From Flavobacteriales bacterium (lineage in GTDB: Bacteria; Bacteroidota; Bacteroidia; Flavobacteriales; PHOS-HE28), in the NCBI GenBank assembly GCA_008016945.1, contig SSGN01000222.1, positions 1 to 6,643 of the forward strand: a stretch of DNA of 6,643 nucleotides, read 5' to 3'. The position numbers and the translations under genes are program-made. The notes beneath the pieces were generated by a model. That model searched no databases and had not been told where the DNA came from. It worked only from the letters and a program-made list of their open reading frames with translations. Each line of letters begins with the position of its first letter. Positions within the stretch are counted from its first letter, which is position 1. Below, piece by piece: positions 1-5,667 of the stretch.

Positions 1-95
1 ACGCGGCCTCCGGTGATATAGCCCGTCGAAGTCGTCGGCAGGGTCGGCTTTGTATAAGCGGCAGTCTGCGGGGAGTTGATGCCGATGGGTGTCAC
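1..95 (-). CDS. Possible start of an unrecognised gene (partial, runs off the left edge)
   Basis: Read on the minus strand from a GTG at 95-93, the frame stays open for 31 codons to the window edge. It begins (M/V)TPIGINSPQTAAYTK and continues with a Thr/Pro/Gly-rich stretch. The composition looks protein-like and about three quarters of the third codon positions are G or C. A stop (TGA, 104-102) lies only two codons upstream, so GTG is the only sensible start in this frame. The GTG overlaps the TGA of the preceding 38-codon ORF as GTGA, an arrangement typical of translational coupling. I do not recognise the product. Too little is visible to exclude a chance open frame; the third frame is also open here. 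Confidence 0.35.
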   Translation of the reverse strand, partial: MTPIGINSPQTAAYTKPTLPTTSTGYITGGR

Positions 96-208
96 AGCAC
101 GTCAAAGATCTTGATCGGAAGATCTTTCGCGGCCAAGGGCTGTTCGGTTCGCCCGGTGTGCACCTTGTTGCTGCGCATGGCGCGGGCGGAGCTGGTGTTA
201 TCGATCAT
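92..208 (-). CDS. Small ORF, 38 codons, unrecognised
   Basis: The ORF starts with ATG at 208-206, 11 bases beyond the stop of the membrane-protein gene (222-220), and ends in TGA at 94-92. The peptide begins MIDNTSSARAMRSNK and ends in a mixed hydrophobic/charged stretch, KDLPIKIFDVL. A second ATG at 178-176 would give a 28-residue product. The same frame runs open far upstream, antisense-like through the membrane gene, but there it is Arg/Pro/Gly/His-rich and clearly a shadow. Only this tail looks natural. Its stop overlaps a GTG start for the next frame. It has no membrane segment, no signal peptide and no recognisable family. It may be a genuine small gene, or non-coding DNA holding the inverted repeat at 104-127. 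Confidence 0.3.
   Translation of the reverse strand: MIDNTSSARAMRSNKVHTGRTEQPLAAKDLPIKIFDVL
104..127. repeat. Perfect 9-bp inverted repeat, AAAGATCTT / AAGATCTTT
   Basis: The arms lie at 104-112 and 119-127 and are separated by a 6-base loop (GATCGG). Each arm itself contains the palindrome AAGATCTT. It is strikingly A+T-rich for this G+C-rich window. It sits about 93 bases past the membrane-protein stop and just before the GTG of the leftmost frame. Possible roles are an operator, a weak terminator (no run of T follows on the minus strand), or simply codons of the 38-residue ORF. Confidence 0.55.
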
Positions 209-219
209 GCACGCGGCAT

Positions 220-1440
220 CTACCGCCCGATCACTGCGCTGGCGACCCCTATGGTGGCCAGGCCCAGGAACGGAAGGAAGAGGAGCAGCGCGATGGCGCC
301 GCCCACCGCACATGCGCGGAGGTAGCCGAGGTACCCTCGGAAGCGCTGACCCGAACGCGCCACTACGATGCCGCCGAAGAGCAGGAGACCCGGGACCTGC
401 AGGGGCAGGAAGGACCATAGCGCGCTCGCCAGGGTTCCCAGGTCCGCAGCGGCGGACACGAAAGGCTGCGGTGCCATGGCCTGTTGCACCATCCAAGCGA
501 GCAAGGCATCGCCTTGGGGGAAGAGGAAGAGCGCCACCGCCGTGGTGAGGCCGTACACCAGGCCACCGAGCAGTGCCGTGCCGTAGTTGCGGCCGAAGCC
601 CGGTGCGGATTCCTTCGTTCCGCTGGATCGAAGTACCAGGTGCAGCAGGATGGCCATCACCAGACCGCCCAGCAAGGCATAGCCCACCAACGCCACGGCC
701 GCAGCTACCGCGGCCGTGGTCAGCACCGTTTCGCTGGGAATCGTGGTGCGTACGTATGCACCGAGCTTCAGCACCAGCAGGTTCGTGAGGAGCAGGCTGG
801 GGGCGAGGCAGAGCGCGGCCACGCCTACCGCCAGCACATAGCCCCGCAGGCCTTTGAACGGCGCACCGATGCGTTTGGAGAAGATGGCGCCGCTCACCAG
901 GAAGCCAGGCCCCCACGACAGCGCGATGAAGACCAACAGCACCTTCGGGTTCCCCAGCAGGTGGTCCACCAAGGCGTTCATCATGCTCAGGCTGCTCACG
1001 TGCGGCTGTGCCCGGAGCCGCTCCTGCACATCGGTCATCACGGACTGGAAGTGTAGCGCCAGGCTTTCCAGGGTGCGTTGCCCGATCCCCTGGCTCAGCA
1101 ACAACGCCAGCGCCCCTGCGCAGAGCGCGCTCATGCCCATGGTGGCCAGGGTGCTGTAGAAGGTGGTGCGGAAGGCGAAGCCGAAGGGCATGAGGCCACC
1201 GGGCCGAAGGGCACGCAGGGTGGCCACCAGCACCAACGCGGCCAGCAGGGAGGCCAGCGCCGCCCATGCCGCGATGACCAAGGCCACGAAGATGAGGTAG
1301 AGCGCCATGAGGAGTACCACGATGAGCCCGAGCCCGCCGCCGCCACCATACCCACCTTCGCGTAATCCCCGCTGGTATTCCGAATAGTTGCCGCCGCTGT
1401 ACGACTCGCCACGTCGACCTTGCCAATAACTGAAGCTCAT
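220..1440 (-). CDS. Polytopic membrane protein of unknown function, 406 aa
   Basis: The N-terminus (residues 1-36) is hydrophilic and rich in Gly, Tyr, Ser and Arg, ending in a poly-Gly stretch. It has no cleavable signal peptide. About nine hydrophobic segments follow, near residues 37-57, 58-76, 92-117, 165-187, 200-225, 240-269, 285-307, 335-362 and 372-401. A soluble loop of about 50 residues (118-164) carries predicted amphipathic helix. Nothing resembles a transporter signature, a catalytic motif or a nucleotide-binding site, so I assign only an inner-membrane location. The start was chosen because the frame is protein-like from this ATG and the overlapping longer frames are Arg/Pro-rich shadows. 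No Shine-Dalgarno is visible: the bases before ATG are a run of C. A candidate promoter-like octamer and a small palindrome lie 13-30 bases upstream. The gene is probably expressed alone or with the 38-codon ORF downstream. Confidence 0.85.
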   Translation of the reverse strand: MSFSYWQGRRGESYSGGNYSEYQRGLREGGYGGGGGLGLIVVLLMALYLIFVALVIAAWAALASLLAALVLVATLRALRPGGLMPFGFAFRTTFYSTLATMGMSALCAGALALLLSQGIGQRTLESLALHFQSVMTDVQERLRAQPHVSSLSMMNALVDHLLGNPKVLLVFIALSWGPGFLVSGAIFSKRIGAPFKGLRGYVLAVGVAALCLAPSLLLTNLLVLKLGAYVRTTIPSETVLTTAAVAAAVALVGYALLGGLVMAILLHLVLRSSGTKESAPGFGRNYGTALLGGLVYGLTTAVALFLFPQGDALLAWMVQQAMAPQPFVSAAADLGTLASALWSFLPLQVPGLLLFGGIVVARSGQRFRGYLGYLRACAVGGAIALLLFLPFLGLATIGVASAVIGR

Positions 1441-1452
1441 AGGGGGGACGTT

Positions 1453-1469
1453 TCATACCGAAAGTATGA
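1453..1469. repeat. Small palindrome upstream of the membrane-protein gene
   Basis: TCATAC (1453-1458) and GTATGA (1464-1469) form perfect 6-bp arms around a 5-base loop, with ACGT tetramers just outside at 1448-1451 and overlapping at 1469-1472. It lies 13-29 bases before the ATG. Position and symmetry suit an operator or a 5'-leader hairpin, but an element this short can arise by chance. Confidence 0.4.
1459..1466 (-). promoter_or_regulatory. Candidate -7 box for the membrane-protein gene
   Basis: Read on the minus strand the octamer is TACTTTCG, one mismatch from the Bacteroidota -7 consensus TAnnTTTG. A transcript beginning about 7 bases later would have a leader of roughly 10-15 bases. 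No clear -33 TTG element is seen at the right distance, and the octamer overlaps the palindrome. It is a suggestion only, and depends on the organism being in the Bacteroidota. Confidence 0.2.
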
Positions 1470-1632
1470 CGTTCCGGTCAGGTGGAAGCCAGGTCGTTGA
1501 TCACGACCGGTCCATCGGATACGGCCATGCATCCCTGGCGGCGGACCGGGCGTGTACATGGGCAAGATCGCGTCCTTATCCGCCCCCCTCGCCATCCGTA
1601 CCGGAAAGCGGCGCAGCATGGGCAGTGGCGGC

Positions 1633-2073
1633 TCAGCTGCCGGTGGGGCTGGCCATGCGCAGCTGTTCCTCGATCCATGCGCGGGCCTCGGCTTCGTTGT
1701 CGGTGATCAGCAGGTGTTGCAGCTGCGGGTGGTGCTTGAAGTACACGTGGGTGAGCCGCTCGATCATGGCCGAGTGCACCACGATGGCCGAGGCCAGCAC
1801 CTTGCCTTTGCCGCGGTCCGCTGCGCTGTGGTCTTCTTGCAGGGTGGCCAGGGTGAAGTCGGCATCGTCGGGGATCACGCTGAAGGTGGCGTAGTGCCGT
1901 TCGCCCATCATCTGGCGGCGTGCGGCTTGCACCTGGGCCACCTCGTGCGGGGTGAAGACCACACCGGTGCGGTATTCGATCTCCAGCAGGTCGGGCCGTG
2001 CGCAGCGCAAGGTGGCGAGCGGGGTTTCGACCACGGTGGGTACGATGGTCATGGCCGGGGCGTTTAGGTCCAT
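1633..2073 (-). CDS. SpoIIAA/STAS-like small protein, 146 aa
   Basis: This is a soluble protein without a signal peptide or membrane segment. The order of elements matches, from memory, the small STAS/SpoIIAA-like proteins common in Bacteroidota (called DUF7793 or STAS/SEC14-like). There is a beta-rich N-terminus (about residues 17-40, ending in EIEYRTGVVFTPHEV), then a helix (43-56), and a strand with a polar turn (60-75). Next comes a hydrophobic strand and helix, ASAIVVHSAMIERLTHVYFK (94-113), and a final LLITDNEAEARAWIEEQL block (121-138). The last two blocks are the most family-like. Proteins of this group are mostly uncharacterised; anti-sigma-antagonist or lipid-binding roles have been inferred from fold only. 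A second ATG at codon 8 (2052-2050) is an alternative start, because a TATCTTGG octamer abuts the first ATG. It is separated from the ATPase gene by a hairpin, so it is probably not part of that operon. Confidence 0.7.
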   Translation of the reverse strand: MDLNAPAMTIVPTVVETPLATLRCARPDLLEIEYRTGVVFTPHEVAQVQAARRQMMGERHYATFSVIPDDADFTLATLQEDHSAADRGKGKVLASAIVVHSAMIERLTHVYFKHHPQLQHLLITDNEAEARAWIEEQLRMASPTGS

Positions 2074-2140
2074 CCAAGATACGGCATCCCGTGGGCGGTT
2101 CCAAGCGGTGCGGCGGGCCGGATGGCCGAGCGGTATACGG

Positions 2141-2171
2141 CGAGCGCCCCGGCGGTGGGCCGGGGCGCTCG
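2141..2171 (-). terminator. Strong G+C-rich hairpin after the SMC-like ATPase gene
   Basis: CGAGCGCCCCGG (2141-2152) and CCGGGGCGCTCG (2160-2171) form a perfect 12-bp stem with a 7-base loop, starting 20 bases past the stop codon of the ATPase gene. No T-run follows on either strand, so it is not a canonical intrinsic terminator. Its position at the end of a gene series and before an unrelated gene makes transcription termination or 3'-end protection the likely role. Confidence 0.6.
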
Positions 2172-2191
2172 TTCGGTGTGGATCCGTGGGG

Positions 2192-4912
2192 TCAGGCCTC
2201 GGCCATCTGCTCGTCGAACTTCACGCCGATGCGCAGCTCGTTGCGCAGCACCAGGCGGCCGTTCTTCGGACGCAGGAAGTAGAGGCTGTCCACCTCGCTC
2301 ACCGGCTCGGGTGCGGCGGTGATGGCCATGAAGCCGAGGTCCCTGGCCATGCTGAGCACGGCCTTGCGGTTGATGGCGTCGAGCGAGTGCACCTCATCGA
2401 GGAAGAAGGGCACTCGGCTCAGCGGGGTGTTGCGCTTGGGGTCCTCCTTGAGCATGCTGCGCAACACCAGCAGGTTGAACAGCACCTTGATGGTGATGGC
2501 CGTACCGTGGCTTTCCACCTGCAGGTTGTCGTAGCTGTGGGTGCGTCCGGCGCGGGTGCTCACGGTGAAGCGCAGGGTGAAGAGGTCGCCGTAGTTCAGG
2601 GTGATGCGTTCGCTGAGCTTGTTGCGGAAGCTCTGGTAGGCGGCATCGAGTTTCTTGCTGTCGTCGAACAGGCCGGTGTGGTCGGTCTCGGCCAGTTCCT
2701 TGAGGGCTCCCACCAGGTCGTTCTGGTCCATCACCTCCATCTTCAGGCTTTCGAGGTTCGACACGCTCACGTTGGTGAAGCGGCGGTTGAGGCGGTCGGC
2801 GGCGATCTTGATGTCGTTGAGGCCGTTGAGCACCTGGGCGAAGTTGGCGCGTAGCTGGTGCAGGTAGGTGTCCCAGTCCTTGCGCAGGGCCTCCTCGAAG
2901 GTGGGCAGGCCATCGATCTGTTCGCGGATCAGGCGCACGGTCTCGGCTTCGTTGGGGCCGATGATGTCGCTCTTCAGGACCATCTCGATCTTCGAGCGCA
3001 GTTGGTCCATCTCGCGGCTCATGCCGCTGTGTTCCATGGTGAGCTTGCGGTAGAGCTCGATGGCATCCTCCGGGTCGTTGGGCACGCTGATGAGCTCCTT
3101 GCCGTTGGCCTCGGGGTCGGGCGGCGGCACGCACTGCTCCAGCAGGTGGAGCAGGCGGTTGAAGCGTTCGTCCTCCTTGTTCAGGGCGGTGCGTTGTTCG
3201 AACAGCTTCACGCCGATCTCCTCCAGCTTGTCGCGCACCTCCTTGCGTTGGCGGTCGGCGGTGGTCTTCTCCTTGGTCACCTCGGCCAGGGCCTTCTGGA
3301 AGCGGGGCTCGTCCTGTTTCTCCACCTGCAGGCGTTCCCAGCGGGCCAGCTTCTTCAGGTGTTCGTCCACCTCGGCCTGGGTGGTGGCGCGTTCCTTGGC
3401 CAGCTGTTCGCGGTTCTCGATGGCCTCCATCAGCTGGGCCAGCCGGGTCTGTTCGGCCTTCAGGTCGGTGAGCGATTTCTTCAGGGCCTTCACGTCCACC
3501 AGCTCCTTCCAGGCGTTGCTGTTGTCGGGCAGGGGCAGGCTCATCAAGGCGTCGGCGTAGCGGTCGTTCTTGATGTTCTCGGCGATGGCCTTCAGCAGCT
3601 TGTCCACCTCCTTGCGTTTCTTCAGTTCCACGCCGCCCTTCTCCACGGGGAGTTTCAGCAGGTCGAGGTTGAAGAGCTTGGAGAGGCCGCGCACCTGATC
3701 CTCGGAGAGGGTGGCGCGCAGTTCGGTGATCAGCGCCTTGTCGAAGTTGGCGATGGCGCGTTCGGTGTTGGCCACGCGTCCGGTCACCTCGGCCAGGCTG
3801 CGGGCGGTGCGCTGGCGGTCGGCCTCCTCGGCGTTGCCCAGGCGTCGGTCCAGGGCGGTGAGGCGTTCCTTGGCGTTGTTCAAGGCTTCGCGTTCGAGGT
3901 TCTCCACGAAGTCGCCCAGGCCCTTGCTCAGTTCGGCGATGCGCGCCAGGTCGCCCTCCACGCGGCCCTTGCTGCCGGCGAGTTCAGCGATGCGGTCGTC
4001 GAAGTCCTTGAGGATCTCGGCGGTGCTGATCTTCTCCTTTTCGAGGGCCTCTTGCTTGGCCACGATGGCCTCCTTTACGTGCTTGTTATGGTCGTGGGCC
4101 TTGCGGCGCTTCTCCATCAGGTCGCCGTACACGGTGGCCAGGCGGGCTTCCAGGCCCATGCGCACGTCGCTCATGGCCACGTACTTCTCCAGGCGTTCCT
4201 TCTCGGCCTTCAGGGTGTTGAGCTTCACGCGGCGGTCGCGGATGCGCTCGAACTCCTCGGTCATCAGGCGGTTGGCTTCCAGCGCCGGGCGGTTCGGGGG
4301 TATGCCGGCGAGCATCAGCAGGCTGCGCTTCATCTCGTGCTGGTCGATGCTGCGCAGGCTCAGCAGGTTCTTCAGCACCTCCTTGAAGTGGGCGTAGCGG
4401 TCGTTCTCGGTGAGGTGCACGATGCCCTGGCCGTTGCTTTCGCCCTTGGTGGCCACCAGCAGGGCTTCGCGGTGTGCGGCGGCGTCCTTCAGCTCGCGGT
4501 AGTTGCGTTCGGCGAGTTTGGCCAGCACCACCTTGGGGTCGGCCACGCGGTCGCCGTCCATGAAGTCGGTCACCGCATAGGTGCCGTCGTAGGTGAAGCG
4601 TACCGGGTCGCCGCCGCTGGCCTTGCCCTGGCCGCGCCACCCCAGGATGTACGACCCGCCGGGGCCGTTGCATTCGAAGAGCAGGTAGCTGTAGTGGTCG
4701 GGGAAGTAGTACTCGCGGGTGGCCTCCGCATCATGGTCGCCGAACACCATCTGGTTCCGGTTGTCCAGGTACAGGAACTGCAGGGTGTTGATCAACGTGG
4801 TCTTGCCCGCGTTGTTCGGCCCTACGAGCTGGAGCGAATCGCTCAATTCCACTTCGGCGTAGTCGTAGCTGCCGCTGCGGATGGCGATGAGTTTGGTGGG
4901 TCCTAGTTGCAT
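2192..4912 (-). CDS. mksB: SMC-like ATPase of the MksB/JetC (MukB-like) type, 906 aa
   Basis: This is the probable motor subunit of an SMC-like DNA-loading complex. The N-terminal half-head opens with a strand-rich segment and the Walker A motif GPNNAGKT at residues 31-38 (4799-4822). Long, highly charged helices then run from about 215 to 400 and 430 to 595 (many Lys, Glu, Arg and Leu, few Pro). The interruption around 400-470, which includes LPLPDNSN, may be the hinge or elbow region. The C-terminal half-head has a degenerate signature, ESHGTAITIKVLFNLL (800-815), then Walker B VPFFLDE (834-840) with Glu840 as the expected catalytic base, and a D-loop-like SLD (843-845). MukB (about 1,490 aa) is much longer; MksB and JetC proteins are nearer this size. 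The start fits the family because the first strand begins right after Met. Two MukB-like partners lie upstream. RecF/RecN-like or other AAA_ATPase families are less likely, given the partners and the coiled-coil length. Confidence 0.85.
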   Translation of the reverse strand: MQLGPTKLIAIRSGSYDYAEVELSDSLQLVGPNNAGKTTLINTLQFLYLDNRNQMVFGDHDAEATREYYFPDHYSYLLFECNGPGGSYILGWRGQGKASGGDPVRFTYDGTYAVTDFMDGDRVADPKVVLAKLAERNYRELKDAAAHREALLVATKGESNGQGIVHLTENDRYAHFKEVLKNLLSLRSIDQHEMKRSLLMLAGIPPNRPALEANRLMTEEFERIRDRRVKLNTLKAEKERLEKYVAMSDVRMGLEARLATVYGDLMEKRRKAHDHNKHVKEAIVAKQEALEKEKISTAEILKDFDDRIAELAGSKGRVEGDLARIAELSKGLGDFVENLEREALNNAKERLTALDRRLGNAEEADRQRTARSLAEVTGRVANTERAIANFDKALITELRATLSEDQVRGLSKLFNLDLLKLPVEKGGVELKKRKEVDKLLKAIAENIKNDRYADALMSLPLPDNSNAWKELVDVKALKKSLTDLKAEQTRLAQLMEAIENREQLAKERATTQAEVDEHLKKLARWERLQVEKQDEPRFQKALAEVTKEKTTADRQRKEVRDKLEEIGVKLFEQRTALNKEDERFNRLLHLLEQCVPPPDPEANGKELISVPNDPEDAIELYRKLTMEHSGMSREMDQLRSKIEMVLKSDIIGPNEAETVRLIREQIDGLPTFEEALRKDWDTYLHQLRANFAQVLNGLNDIKIAADRLNRRFTNVSVSNLESLKMEVMDQNDLVGALKELAETDHTGLFDDSKKLDAAYQSFRNKLSERITLNYGDLFTLRFTVSTRAGRTHSYDNLQVESHGTAITIKVLFNLLVLRSMLKEDPKRNTPLSRVPFFLDEVHSLDAINRKAVLSMARDLGFMAITAAPEPVSEVDSLYFLRPKNGRLVLRNELRIGVKFDEQMAEA

Positions 4913-4925
4913 GTGCTGTCAATTC

Positions 4926-5060
4926 GCCGCAGAGACGCAGGGGCGCGGAGCGACCGGTGTGGCATGCTCGCTTGTTCGCCCATGTGTGTATCTCGTTGGT
5001 CGGGTTCGGTCCAATTGTAATGGTGACTTTCTCTGCGGCCTTGCGCCTCTTCGTCCGCAG
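4926..5060. repeat. Inverted-repeat-bounded spacer with GCAGAG-type arms
   Basis: This fills most of the 149-bp gap between the MksE-like and ATPase genes. GCCGCAGAGA (4926-4935) is a perfect 10-bp inverted match to TCTCTGCGGC (5030-5039). Beyond this the left arm continues as CGCAGGGGCGCGGAG (4936-4950). The right side carries a further inverted, imperfect copy (CTTGCGCCTCTTCGTCCGCAG, 5040-5060). I recall GCAGAGACGCAGAGGCGC-type sequences as scattered intergenic repeats in Bacteroidota and other bacteria. It may be a MITE- or REP-like remnant. The core (about 4951-5029) contains no ORF I would support. Confidence 0.55.
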
Positions 5061-5061
5061 C

Positions 5062-5667
5062 TCAGTTCAACTCCGGGTCGATGGCCTTCTTCTCCGGTGG
5101 TGCTCCGTCCAATACGCCGCGCGTTTCCTGTTCAGCGGCCAGGCTGATCTCCTGGCACTTGTCGAACATGCGGTGGAAGGGGCGCAGGAAGCGGAAAGTG
5201 TCGTCGGGGAAGTACTCCACCCAGCCGTAGTTCACCATGCGGCGCACCAATTTGCGCAGGGCGGCCTCGTCCTCGATCTCCACGGCGCGGAGGTGCGCTT
5301 TGTACCGGTCGGTCTGCAAGTGGGGCAGGCCGGCGATGCTGAAGCGTTCGGTGAGCAGGTATTCCTCCACGGGCTTGCCATCGTTGGCGGTGGCTTCGAT
5401 GAGGATGAAGCTGAACACGGCGATGCCGGCGAGGGAGCTCGATGGCGGGGTGTTCTCGGCCTCTTCCTTGTGGAAGAAGAAGAAGTCGCGCGGGTGGCGG
5501 ATCAGGTTCAGGCCGAGCGGCTCGAAATAGGTCCTGTACGCTTCGTAGTTCTCGGCCAGCGCACTGTGCAGGCTGCCTTGTTCGTGCGTGATGTACGAGC
5601 CCTGGCGGAGCTTGTCGAAGATCTCCTTCAACTGGGGAAGGGCGGTCGTGGTCGTTTCCGTGGTCAT
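5062..5667 (-). CDS. mksE: MksE/JetB-like winged-helix subunit, 201 aa
   Basis: This is the probable kite-like partner that binds the kleisin and regulates loading of the SMC ATPase onto DNA. It is about 200 residues, the usual size for MksE/JetB. Residues 11-68 have the typical opening of the family: a short helix LKEIFDKLRQGSYI, a long helix with HSALAENYEAYRTYFEPLG, then a strand rich in Phe (DFFFFHKEE, 61-69). A second predicted winged-helix region spans about 80-165, including LVRRMVNYGWVEYFPDDTFRF. The tail (175-201) is charged and probably disordered. Its ATG (5667-5665) overlaps the TGA of the upstream kleisin-like gene as ATGA, indicating translational coupling and near-equal production. 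No Shine-Dalgarno precedes it. Assignment rests on size, fold-like pattern and order between a kleisin-like gene and an SMC-like ATPase, since sequence conservation in this family is low. Confidence 0.75.
   Translation of the reverse strand: MTTETTTTALPQLKEIFDKLRQGSYITHEQGSLHSALAENYEAYRTYFEPLGLNLIRHPRDFFFFHKEEAENTPPSSSLAGIAVFSFILIEATANDGKPVEEYLLTERFSIAGLPHLQTDRYKAHLRAVEIEDEAALRKLVRRMVNYGWVEYFPDDTFRFLRPFHRMFDKCQEISLAAEQETRGVLDGAPPEKKAIDPELN

Noticed and set aside
209..1456. Minus-strand frame overlapping the membrane-protein gene (upstream part of a 454-codon frame)
   Set aside because: Its translation is dominated by Arg, Pro, Gly and His and has no hydrophobic segments, while the alternative frame encodes regular membrane helices. 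Only its last 38 codons, beyond the membrane gene, were kept as a weak candidate.
2074..2081. TATCTTGG on the minus strand as a promoter for the STAS-like gene
   Set aside because: It is one mismatch from TAnnTTTG but abuts the first ATG, so it would work only if translation starts at codon 8. No -33 element is evident.
1478..2104. 208-codon minus-strand frame overlapping the STAS-like gene
   Set aside because: It is Arg/Pro/His-rich and in a different frame from the STAS-like protein, which has family-like blocks. Its last 16 codons (from ATG, ending VVINDLAST) look natural but are too short to support.
2858..4906. Long plus-strand open frame (682 codons) opposite the ATPase gene
   Set aside because: It is a Gly/Leu/Val/His/Gln-rich antisense shadow produced by high G+C third positions. 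The minus-strand frame has clear Walker A and B motifs and heptad-like helices.
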